A stretch of DNA of 64,000 nucleotides from Heterobilharzia americana (lineage: Eukaryota > Platyhelminthes > Trematoda > Strigeidida > Schistosomatidae). The notes under the pieces were generated by a model. That model was not told the DNA's origin. It saw nothing but the letters and a program-made list of their open reading frames with translations, and did not search any database. The position numbers and the translations under genes were made by a program. The stretch covers positions 15,107,248 to 15,171,247 of the forward strand of contig OX104134.1 of NCBI GenBank assembly GCA_944470555.2. The letters are read 5' to 3'. Positions within the stretch are counted from its first letter, which is position 1. The number at the start of each line of letters is the position of its first letter. Shown in pieces: positions 1 to 10,805 of the stretch.

Positions 1-884
1 AAAAATAGTTTGATTTCTGTAACGCCTATAACAACTAAGATATTCTTGGCATCATCATTACCAATTTAGGAAATTTTCAAGTTGAGAAATACCGTTTACA
101 ATTATGATAATTAGTTTGATACCGGTTGAGAATGAGGTATTATCTATTTGTTTATCAAATGGCAATTTAAAAACCCTTGAAAAATTTGAAAACAATCTAT
201 TTAATATAGAATAATTAATATGAAAAAAGTGTCAATAAATTTAAATTATACATGTTTAAGATTTTTAAATGAATATCCTTTTAATGTAGACAATAACAAA
301 ACAACTTTTTAATTTGTTGCAAATTGTTTTTCTGTTCTGTAAAATGAATTAAAAACTTGATAATTCGACTGATAAATGTCTATTTTCTGCGCAACGATGA
401 ATATTATGTGATACATATATATAATTCAAAAGAAAAATAATTATATGTCAACTCAGATTTTATTTGAAAAATCGATTTATAGAGTATAAAGTTTTTCATT
501 GGCAGAGAACTCAAGTTACATTATACCAATAAAAAATAAGATTTCAACATGAATGCATAGAATGTGGTTGGCATTATCAAATATTCAACGCTAAAAGTAC
601 AATATGAACGAAAAATATTCCTTTGATGACATCCAGTCGACTTCTGCAGTCGTAAAATCAAATTTTTGAACACCATGATAACCAAATTTGAAGTAATATA
701 CATTTCTATTGCAACCTACTTAACACTGACCAAATATATCTATGGTATTGCACACTGCAAAAGTTAACCATCGTTTAGATTCAGTGTTCTCACCCCACCT
801 AAATCAACTAGCTATTTTATTCTTCATACTAAGAAATATACAGGTCAGTGACTTCCTCGTAATCTGAAGTTAGAAGTAATACAT
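1..884. other. AT-rich DNA, no gene recognised
   Basis: No coding exon with convincing splice sites and no repeat that I recognise was seen. The short open frames here are of a length expected by chance in AT-rich sequence. Confidence 0.5.
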
Positions 885-990
885 TCAGTGACTCCAGCAC
901 TGGGTAACATGAGTTGCAGTCTCAGAGAGGACATCAATTCCTTTAAGGTTGCAGATACACCTTGCTGACGAGTGCTGACTACCTCAAACT
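885..990 (+). mobile_element. Degenerate SM-alpha-like SINE fragment
   Basis: The stretch resembles the middle of the other SM-alpha-like copies in this window: a B-box-like patch (ttgcagtctc), a linker with gcagatacac, then ctgacgag, the first half of the hammerhead core. The GAAA half and the 3' end cannot be found, so the copy is truncated. Confidence 0.35.
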
Positions 991-1358
991 AGCTAATATA
1001 CGCCGTTTATAAGTGTCTGGCAGAGGGTTATTTTTAGGCCATTAAAGTGATTAAACTTTGTTTCATGAGTTTTGGGTTAACTGTTTTACATATATCTAGC
1101 ATCAAGGCGAACTTCTCAACTTGTTCATTCAAGCTGGTGCGCTAATACAAATGAAGCCATGTGTCTTCAGCATAGTTTGTCTGTCTTTCTTATTTTCAGC
1201 CTTCCGAGGGTTAAACTGCATAGTGGAATCTAATTGTTCTCAGCTTAACTTCAGATTACATGTAGTATCAAGATTAGCGGTAGTCAGGCTTGCGTATCCC
1301 TACAACTAAGGTACATAACTTTAGTACCTGACTGAAGCTCCTTAACCATTCTGAAACA

Positions 1359-1360
<2 letters not shown>

Positions 1361-1392
<32 letters not shown>
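1361..1392. repeat. (AT)16 microsatellite
   Basis: Uninterrupted AT dinucleotide run of 32 bases. Confidence 0.95.
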
Positions 1393-1395
<3 letters not shown>

Positions 1396-4360
1396 CAAAG
1401 CAGCTGGGAAAATAACAGGATATAAATTCGGTGAATTGAAGATTCACATATCATTGTACATATTCTCTCCAGCTTCAACATTTTCGTTATTATCTACATT
1501 AAATGATTAATATCACATTTTCGCAATAGGTGTTGAACTCGATAAAACTATACATTTCTTAAAAAAATGTTTGCAAATAACGTGACTAATGTTTTAGAAA
1601 AACCTTAGTCGTCATTCTTCTCCTAAGCTACAGACCTGATATAACAATTCACATATACTGACCAAGGCATCATCAAAAGAATTTCCCATCAGCTAATAAA
1701 TTATACATTAAAAGTCAATTTCCATTTTAATCAAATAATTGGGTCAACCAAGGTTATAATTTACTTATGAAGAAGAAAATAAGTCCACTTTTAATTCTAC
1801 ACCACTTCATTGGAAAGCCTAGTTTTATGTATAGGAAAAAAAGTGCATTAGGATTTCGGTTTAACAGTATTGGCAAGCTTTTTTGTAGCAAAAAAATTCT
1901 GGTTAATGCATAGGAAAGGTATATATATCAGGGAGTTGGTCAAATATTCACACTAATACTCTTGAGACTAATGAAATATATCACTGAACAACTTGAGTAT
2001 TTAGGAGCCACTCAGGTCAATCTGTAGATTCCACCGCTATATTGGGGTGATCCAATCACTGGACAGATACTCCACTTTTTGTAATGATTCTTAACTACTC
2101 AAATGACCACGTGAATAACTATAGTACTTATTTCATATTGCTACTCAGTTTCATAAATTTACTTCCAGAGAACAATAAGCTTGTATAAGCCTGTGTTATC
2201 TTGGAATCCAGTGAATAAGCCATTCGATGCACTTTTTTGTCTTAAACATATGGAGTAGCTTGCTATTAAGACTGAGCAAAATGAGTTAACCAAGGATAAC
2301 ATTTTACACTGGAGTTTCTTTAGTAATATCATACACAAATTTTCTTCTATCAGCTTAGAAAGGACAAAAAAAACTTTGGGTCACAATAATATGAATCCAG
2401 TTTATTATCTCGGCAGTTCTTATCAGCTGCTACTAATCTAGAATATTTACAATAATTACAGTGAGCTCACTTGAAATAGGATGCAGAGAGGTAAAGAAAC
2501 TATCTGAATTAGGGTAAAGTCTAAATGTCATATAACCATATCAACAAACCTAGATTCTTGGAGAAACTTCAGAAAAAACTTTCGAGAAAATATTTCTGTT
2601 TTCCTTAGAAGATTTAATACATATAAGTGAGGCAAGGCTAACAGGCAGCTGGAGAGCGAATTTAAATTTAAAAGCATCGAATTTCTACAATTCTTTTTTT
2701 TAACAGATTTAAATAAAGAAAGGAAAACAATTAGGGAAAAATTTAACCTCATTTCCCTTCTTTATTATCTATCTACCCACAACTTTCAAAAACCGTTTAT
2801 ATTTTTATCTTTTAACAGATAGAGTCCACTCATTAAAACTGATTGGTAGGAAACATACCCTAGCATTCTTTTGTCAGAAAGTGAAGAAAACTTGGAAGAT
2901 TTATTCGAAACTTTTTATTGATAGAAAAAGTGGATGGATGTTCTTGATAGTGAAATGGAGAGCAGAAAGTGGAAGATTTTTCTGCAATTAAAGTAATAGA
3001 GACTGTTACGGAATCGAACTTTTACCTACCACCACTGTATATCAATCATTACTTTCTGGGTAAAGGCCTGGTATCGCTGAGTTCTCCTACTGGTTAGTAG
3101 GCAGTCTTTATTGAAGACATAAATCACCTTAAGGATGACTAAAACCATCTAGATACCGTAAGGCTGTTTTGTCCCAAATTCAACTACCGTCAATTTACGG
3201 CACTGTTGATATTTAAGCTATTCAAACTTACAAGCTTGACATACACACAGATCGCATTTCAATCAAACTTTCAGTATCCATTAGTCAATAAACTTTAATA
3301 TCTAAGGTGATCATCTAATGCTGTTAATGAACCTAGCCTGTTTTACACCTCTATCTATGGCTTTGAGCGAGGGTGATGGGAACTGTGATGAATTTATCTA
3401 GAAGTCATTTATTTATGATCAGCGAATGGTTAGTGTATTATGTGAATTTCTGAAAATTATTAGTTGAAAATATTCCTCTTACCCCAGCACACATTAAAAC
3501 AGTAATGAAAGGAAATATTGAAGTTTTAATCTTCCCTGCCTAATGTATATCACTTACTGTTGAAATCAAATTTATTTCTAAGTATCTCACTATCAAAAAT
3601 CTCCTAGGGTGTGAGGTTTGACTGCTTAAATGTTTTGTAGTTTTTTTAATATATAACCGTGAAATGTTACTTATCTGGTATGCATTTCAGTCACATTCTC
3701 CTTCATTTAAGCTGCTTGAATTAATGCAAACGTTTACTAATTGCTGCAAGTATTTGCTTGTATGAGAGTTTTCAGGTCATTCAGTCTAGCGCTCCAGCAT
3801 GTCTGTTAGTATATGTCCACGTGCTGATTGCTATTCTAGTTAGCCGTAAAAATTACACATTTTATTACTGAGGTAATAATAACAATGTTACACTCAATAT
3901 CAGAGTTGTCATGCCATGCATACGCTTACGGTTTTACAAAAGCATGATGTACTATATTATTTCTTTAGGCTTAAATGTGAAGAAAGTTTTGTTATGGTTT
4001 ACCCATCTGTCTAGTTATAGGTCAATAAATCAGCAGTTCAAATGCGCGAAATGTACACCCGAAAAATTGTCTTTTCTCTGAATAGATTGAAGTTTATGAA
4101 ATTGACTGCGTTTGACATAATGTTACTTTCGAATGCCAGTACATGCGTATCACTTATTATGAGTAGACTACCTGTTTTCGTTACTACTATTCAGCGGAAA
4201 ATTTGAGGTTTTGCTTGTTAACTGCCAACAAGCTTGTAAGGTTTTCATTCATAAAGAGATTTATTTTGAAGAGTTGCTTGTACAGTGGATTACGAAGACT
4301 ATTTGATTCTGTATGATATGTCGCACAATAAGAAAGTAGACAAAGTGTATCCAATTTACT
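1393..4360. other. AT-rich DNA, no gene recognised
   Basis: Nothing could be supported as coding on either strand. One isolated B-box-like word lies at about 3,004-3,020 (minus), but the surrounding sequence could not be tied to a SINE. Confidence 0.4.
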
Positions 4361-4536
4361 TGACGGTGGCTAGCAGAAGAATCCAGGAAGCACATTCCGT
4401 CGTACTCGGGACTCGTCAACTAGATGTACCTGCACCCCAATAACTGATGTTGTTCCCACTGAGACTCGAACCTCGTACCCATCATTTCAAACGCCAGGGC
4501 ATTGTCCACTAGGCCACGGATGCCACCTCTTGCACA
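4361..4536 (-). mobile_element. SM-alpha-like tRNA-derived SINE, with degenerate hammerhead
   Basis: Read on the minus strand it starts with a tRNA-like head: A-box-like tggcctagtgg and B-box-like ggttcgagtctc. A linker follows, then a hammerhead-like region (ttgacgag, ggaat, cttcctggattc), and it ends in the shared tail gctagccacc. The head and tail order matches the copies at 10.1 kb and 28.9 kb. In the ribozyme core the first C of CUGANGA is T and GAAA is degraded, so self-cleavage is unlikely. Known biology: SM-alpha elements are Pol III SINEs with hammerhead domains in schistosomes. The assignment is from memory of the motif. Confidence 0.7.
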
Positions 4537-4919
4537 ACAGATATTAGTTATTACTGTTGATGCATGTACCTGTAATTCTTCGCTGTTTTAGTGAAAGGTA
4601 TTATTCGACCTCTGATAGCATATGGGCTCCTTTGCGGATGATAAAACAACGGAGAACTACAAGCGTATCTATAAATAGCAATTAAATGTATCTGAACCTA
4701 GAAAACCTAACCTTAACTTTCGTTTGGTAGCAGAACAACTTAAGTTTAGTGGGATATTTCTTTTTACTATTTACCGAAGCAAAAATATCCACAAGCTTTC
4801 GACAGCAAATGAATTCTATATTAGCTTTCTGAAAGAGATGTTCTAACTAGCTACGTAGCATTAGTGATATGGTCACGTCTTCATGTTCATATCAACCTAA
4901 AAACCTTTTATTAATAACT

Positions 4920-4929
4920 AATACTTATT
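4920..4929 (+). repeat. Left target-site duplication of RTE fragment
   Basis: The 10-mer aatacttatt directly abuts the 5' edge of RTE homology and recurs at 6,083-6,092 just after the ATA-rich tail. This is the pattern of a target-site duplication. Confidence 0.6.
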
Positions 4930-6082
4930 CGAAGAAAACTTCGTGGAAGAACACTGGAACTCTTTGAAAGAGACGTGGAAGGAAACCTGGATAACCCTAT
5001 TAGGAAGGAAGAGGAAACAAGACAAGGAATGGATCTTGACGGATACATGGAAGCTGACAGAGCAGGGAGAGGAAGATTGTGAAGCAGAAGATGAACCAGT
5101 ACAGTGGTATGTGGGGATGAACAACAAAAAGAGGAGCTGAATACAACCTATAAAACACTACACTGGACAAACAAGTGAAGAAGAGTGCGCACAAAGACAA
5201 GAGACACTTCTACGACACACTTGCAAGTGAAGCAGAACAGGCTGCAGGTTACATAAACAGAGACCTGACAACATTATATCAAATAACCAGGTTACTCGTT
5301 ATCTGGGAGGGGAGGGAACGACACAGATGAAACCAATGAAAGATAGTGAAGGAAAAGTAGTTACCAAAGGGGGAGGAGAAACAAGGGAAACGATGGGTTG
5401 ACCACTTCAAAAAACTCTTGAGTCAGTTACCATCACCACCACCTGCAGCTCGTCTAGAAATATCACCATCAACTGCAGAACTATCAGTGATTACAAACCC
5501 TCCAACGAAAGTAGAAGTGAAGTCCTGAAAGCCATAAAGTTGTTAAAAGCCAGGAAAAGGAGCAGGACCAGATGGAATCCCTCCGGAAGCACTGAAAACA
5601 GACGCAGAGACAGTGGAGGGTACACTCACACCACTACCACAGAAGGTTTGGAAGAAAGGAAGGAAAGGCACCTGTACATTGGAAGAAGGGCTACCTTGTC
5701 AAACTCCCAAACGAGGGAGACCTAAGTCTTTGAAGGGACTGGGGGGCAGGTCATGCCTCTGTCTGTAGCCACTTCAAGCAAAATATCATGCCGCATCATC
5801 CTGGAGAAACTGAAAGATGTGCTGGATTCAAGAACACGACCGGAAGAGGCTAGCTGGCTTCAGGAAGAACAAATTATGTGAGGATCGAGTTGCAACGCTA
5901 AGCTAGCATAATCATAGAACAAAGCATAGAACGGCAGTCAAATCAACTCAATCTCAACTTCGATAGCGTCGACCGAGAAGTAATTTGGCAGGCAGCTGAC
6001 TCAAAACTACGGTTTTAGTGGTACAAACCCTTATCAAATTCATTCAACAGCTATATGCTATAGTATGTGATAATAATAATGA
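4930..6082 (+). pseudogene. RTE (SR2-like) retrotransposon fragment, broken
   Basis: The fragment begins in the linker between endonuclease and reverse transcriptase (EEHWNSLKETWKETW, then a KEWI-like patch) and runs through the RT fingers region. Remnants matching K-AAGPDGIPPEAL, VWK, and the 'LERLKDALDS' stretch of the copy at 21 kb are recognisable across several frameshifts and stops. It stops before the FADD motif, at a point corresponding to 'LIQQLYEDA', where the sequence switches to gataataataatga. That ATA tail resembles the tail of the full-length copy, and a 10-bp direct repeat flanks the unit. It is therefore a 5'-truncated copy that also lacks the C-terminal half of the ORF. Confidence 0.8.
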
Positions 6083-6092
6083 AATACTTATT
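6083..6092 (+). repeat. Right target-site duplication of RTE fragment
   Basis: Second copy of aatacttatt, 10 of 10 identical to 4,920-4,929. Confidence 0.6.
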
Positions 6093-8590
6093 TGTTCTTA
6101 ATCTATATGTAGAAACAAGAGTGGACAAAAGAGCATATTAAATATTTTTTCTACAATTTGATTTTGCAGTTGATCCGGAAATTTCCCTAGATATTCTGTA
6201 CGTAAATATGAAACACTACTCCGTTATGACTGAATCAAAAATAGGCATACTACTAAAACCAATCTGGACGAAATCGGTCATTTTAATAGAGTAGTTTCGA
6301 GTTTTACTTCTTAGCCAACTACGAAAACTTTCTGGTTGATAATAAAACATACTTGCAACTTCCTCTGCACCTTTGGCGTTATGAAAAGAGTAAAAATATG
6401 TGAAAAAGGGTGAAGACAGAATCTATGTCAGTTTCATCTAATTCTAATGAGGTTAAATTCATCCATTCATTTCATGAGCTCTGTGAGCTATTTTCGAGTA
6501 GACGTTTGAGTTATGTCACGATTATGTAAGGTAATCTGAGGTGACATAAAGACTGTTTGTGATCAGGATGGCATTACAGTGGTTGTATGTGTTAAACTTT
6601 CAGGCAACTTACCGCTTTTAAAATTTTGAATAATTATACAATAATCGGTCACTTCAGGGTAACCATTTTTATGTTTTTAAGTCTCACCGATGCGGAAAAT
6701 GAGTACTAGGTCTTATTTTAATGTCAACTTTAATAGATCAGCTTACGTAGGACAGCAAATTGTTGAAAATAACTTATGATGAGTCCGTTTTAAAACGTTT
6801 CAGAAAACCGCTTCTCATTGCATAAATCAATTAAAGCGAGTCATAAAAACACAGCTTTACTGTGAAAAGTATATTGTTTTATCACACTGTCAACTGATTC
6901 ATTCTTCAGGAGACAGAGTGAACAAATAAAATGTGAACTATTGTATAATGGTAGCAAAACATTCAAACTTCCAGAAAGCCAGATCTAATGATCATAAGAT
7001 TTTCCATTTTTTCAGTGAAAATTCATCTATAAAATGTGTACCATAATTCTGTATGGTATATGACGATCACTCCAAATGCAGCTTAAGTATTTTATGGTTT
7101 TACAGTAAGCTGTTTCAAGACATTATTGCACTGTTACTTGTGAGTACGGTGATAATGATAAAAGTGACGACTATTCATTTGACTGTTACAAATAACAAAT
7201 AACTACACTTCATCCCTTTGTGAATAGCGCTGAATACCTAAAGTAGGCAACAGAATTATTTATTTCTCATGGGTTTTAAGGAAGTGTCAACCACAAGAAT
7301 TCACAAATATAAAAATTTCAAGTTTCTCTGACAATAAACTACGGCATAATTCTCAGCTAACACTAGAAACACCCTTCCTATTTGAAACCCCATGATGGAT
7401 GCGGGTGGATATCAAGCTATTAAAAACAAGAATCACTGATATGCAGAGGTCACTTTACACTAAATGATGGTATACAGTCATAATAAACGTGGAAAAAACA
7501 GTTTACGAAAGCATATTTGACTAAACCAACTGATATCAGCCCGTTGAAAATGAAAAGAATTTTCAGGTTTGGCAAAAGAAACGTGAGTTTTCTGATGGTA
7601 CTGATTAAAAGTGTAATGGGCTTATTGTAAATCGTTCAAAATAAATGTTGACTAACTTCTGCACCTCTTTTAACTAGCGTTTTGGAAGTATTTGCTTGGC
7701 GAAGTTTTAACGTTACCTAGTTTGTGGCAAAGTCAGAGTTCCTCATTTGTACGAAACACTGCACTGTGAAGTAGATTTTCTGTTGATAAGAGTTTGAAGT
7801 GCATTTAAGACCAATGCTGATAACCGATCGGAGATGTTTTCGTGTATTTGTCAGTTAATTGACCCATAGCTGAATGATTATGAATATCCACTAGAAAACA
7901 ACTGAATAAAAAACTGTGAATATCTACTACAGATCAACTTCATCCTGCAAAACACATTTAATAACCTCATCATGACAAATTACAATTATTTATCAGCAAT
8001 TAGGCTTGTATAATTGTTTAGGTAACTAGTAATTTTTAAATCAGTTCTCTTTTTTACGAGTTTTGTTAATTCACATAGGTATGCCACGTACTCGGTGTGA
8101 ATGACTTGTTGAACCAAAGTTACACTTATGAGCTAAAGTGGTTAGACATCACCCTTGTAGCCTCTTATAACATCTATACAGTGACAGAATCCACAGAGAG
8201 AGACTAGTAAACCTTTTAAAGTCATTAAAGTAGACGATGATACAGAATCTTCAATTCGCACCCGAATTTCATTCTAATGCTGTTTTGTTTTCAAGGCAAA
8301 ATCGTTTATGCTGTCACTGTGAGAAAGGTATTTAGGATGAGGTTGTTCGTCATGAACTTTGTTTGTTTGTTTGTTTGAATTGAAGATAAACGTGTGGACC
8401 TATTTATACTGACTGGTTGAAAGCCTCAGCATAATGATAGATATTAGATACTAAGAATCAAAGTATTATTACTATTTATTGAGAAACTTGGTATTCTCCG
8501 TTGTTTTATTAGAACTAATTGTTCGACCTTCATTGGCATATGGGCTTCTATACGGATGCCTCGATATTGCCTAAATGTTATTTATGATAA
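6093..8590. other. AT-rich DNA with a (TTTG)n run, no gene recognised
   Basis: No exon or recognised transposon. A short TTTG tetranucleotide run of about 20 bases lies at about 8,358-8,377. Confidence 0.4.
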
Positions 8591-8717
8591 TTGGTTGATT
8601 GTGGCTAGCAGAGTAATCGAGGACTCACATTTCGTTCCATTTGAGACTCGTCAGCTGGATGAGTAGCAACGAGGGCAAAACGCGCTTCCTGGACCATTCT
8701 GCTAGCCACAACCAACC
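8591..8717. repeat. Head-to-head pair of SM-alpha-like SINE ends
   Basis: The left arm (8,591-8,624) and the right arm (about 8,683-8,717) are inverted copies of the SINE 3' tail, with the core word tggctagcagag/attctgctagcca. The left unit is read on the minus strand and includes a hammerhead-like domain. The right unit is read on the plus strand and starts inside caaaacgcgcttcctgga. Neither has a tRNA-like head, so two 5'-truncated ends face each other. Confidence 0.65.
8616..8660 (-). ncRNA. Hammerhead ribozyme motif with intact core (SINE-borne)
   Basis: On the minus strand the order is atccag, ctgacga, a stem-loop gtctcaaatggaac, gaaa, a short loop and gtc, then ctcgat. This keeps the conserved hammerhead bases CUGANGA and GAAA and a GUC cleavage triplet, with the predicted cut after position 8,622. 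Stem I pairs at 5 of 6 positions and stem II at 4 of 5 counting one wobble. Stem III is minimal, as in the schistosome SM-alpha ribozyme. Whether it still cleaves is inference. It is the best preserved of the copies in the window. Confidence 0.6.
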
Positions 8718-10117
8718 AAATAGTCAGTGTTATATATAAATAAATAAATGCTTTTCTGATAGTTTGATAACTATAATTTTTGAAATCAGACTTGGCTCAT
8801 TATAGTGGAGAAATAACCATCGTAATTAGTTCATGGATAGAACCCACCTGGAAATGAGGCACAGACATTGTTGGATTGATCACAGTTCAGTTACCACTCC
8901 ATGTAGTATCCCTTCTATGAAATTAAATAGAAAACTTTATTTGAATACTTAGTCTTACTTAAGACATTTTTCTTATCTCTATGGAGTTTTACCACTATGA
9001 TATAGGAATAACATCCTAATGACGAAAATGCTCATCACCTAGTTCTGAAGAAAAGTATTTTATTCCAACTACATTTATTATCTATATAGTTCATTTCAAA
9101 GAAACTAGAGAGCAAAGATAACGGAAGGTTAGAAGCCAAGGAACCAGACAGCGAAATATTACTTTACTCAAAGAATACGACAATAAAAGCTAAGACGATG
9201 AAAGTATTTTCCTAACTGCTTAAGTAGCATGAGCATCAATCGACAGGGAGTACACACAACAGGTAATACTTCAGTAATTGACTAGATTAAGAGTTGAAAT
9301 CGCTAGTTAATTCCTGTAAAAGCCGGTCAAAAGATTGTAATCAATGCTTCCAATACAGTAACTGCACATGAAACACTTGAAAAGTATTTGCTAAATACGA
9401 CGTTTAAATGAAACCTTAGAAGTTTCAATTCATTCCAATAGCTGATGAGTACGGAATTTCATAAACTGAAGTACTTCAGTGGATACCATGAGAGCGGATT
9501 TAAAATCTTATAAAGATTTGTTTTATTTCTGCTAATTTCCCCAAATTAATGACAAACTTCTAGATTTTAAATACATTTTTTTGATCTCATCACAATGAAA
9601 TAGCAGAACAAAAGGAAAACCTATTCGATGGTATTTACATAATCATCATGTAAGTTAGAATCATGACAGCATTTCGTAAGCACTGGATCATCGCGTATTG
9701 ATCTAAGCAGAAAACTTCTGGAAACTTAGTCTACTACATTCATTTGTTTCCACCTCTGAGAGCAATCAGTCATATGATGAGAACAGTCGTCAAATAAATT
9801 GGTTATTCATATGTAATCTAGCGAATTCAGACGCAACTATAGTGCACTTCTGAGACTAACGTACAAGTGTAAATGATATGCATTAAAATCTCTTATGTTA
9901 AGTGGACAGACCCAGGAAAATTTGAATGGAGAATATAACAAATAATAATATTTTCTAAAATTACTGAAACTTTGAAACACCGGTTACTTCCAAAAAAGAT
10001 GTAGCTATTTTGCTATGCATAGAATACGTTTATAATGAGGGTGTTTGACATCTAAACAACAGCATAGACGGAAAATAATACATCATTAAATCGTAATAAC
10101 TAATAACCATGGTACAA
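8718..10117. other. AT-rich DNA, no gene recognised
   Basis: No coding exon, RNA gene or transposon could be supported. Confidence 0.4.
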
Positions 10118-10296
10118 AACGTGGCTGCCGTGCTTCAGTGGTCTAGTCCATAACGCTTTGGCATTTGAATTCATGGGTACTAGGTTACAGTCTCCGTGGG
10201 AACAACATCGCTCACTGAGGTGCAGATACATTCAGATGACGAGTAAAAAATAAGATGGAACGCGCTTTCTGGATTCCTCTGCTAGCCACAACCAAG
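10118..10296 (+). mobile_element. SM-alpha-like tRNA-derived SINE
   Basis: A near complete copy. The tRNA-like head contains cttcagtggtctag and a damaged B box (ggttacagtctcc). It continues with the linker aacaacatcgctcactgagg, a hammerhead-like segment (atgacgag, ggaac, cgcgctttctggattcc) and the common tail ctctgctagccacaacc. The first core C is A and the GAAA is disturbed, so the ribozyme is probably dead. Order and tail match the minus-strand copy at 4.4 kb. Confidence 0.75.
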
Positions 10297-10394
10297 TCAA
10301 CTATAATAACAACATGAATCATCTACGGTGAAAACATTTATGCATTACTTATTAAAAATGAAATGATTTTCTCCAACTTTTGATACATGAGATG

Positions 10395-10805
10395 CAGAAA
10401 GATAGACAAAATCTTCCTTAGAAGTCGTACATATCTAAAGCCTATTTCAACCTACCGCTTTGCTTCGAAAGTTTGAGAAAAATCACTTGAATCAACGTGT
10501 AAGTATCAGGTTGATTGAAGAGGTCAGAAATCAGTAGAATATAAATCTAGTAGGCCTGGAAATAGCCTAGGCCATTGTAATATACACAAACGTTATATTT
10601 TGTACATATTGTTTGACGCTACGGTTGACGTTTTAAATACACCTGTTCTGTTACTGCCTTTTTATATTTACTAAGAAACTGAATGACCATTAAGTATGGA
10701 GTCTGAAGGTGTTGTGCAAGCATCCTCATACAGTAGTCCACACATATATATAACTCAGGCTATATCAGGTCACTGGTAAAGATATATAAAAGTGGCGACT
10801 GGAGC
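10395..10805 (+). mobile_element. LTR-like repeat remnant, copy 1 (possible Ty3/gypsy LTR end)
   Basis: This stretch aligns by eye with 36,290-36,665. Shared words include gacaaaatctt/gataaaatctt, agaagtcgta, caggttgattgaag, ctggaaata and the gtctgaaggtgttgt block. Both copies end near tataaaag. Just before its end this copy reads gtggcgactggagcc, which resembles the tggcgac start of a primer-binding site after a Ty3/gypsy 5' LTR. The family call is inference. Only the two-copy relationship is directly visible. Confidence 0.4.

Noticed and set aside
3000..3110. B-box-like gttcgattccgta on the minus strand, possible SINE
   Set aside because: No A box at the right distance and no similarity to the three tRNA-like families of the window.
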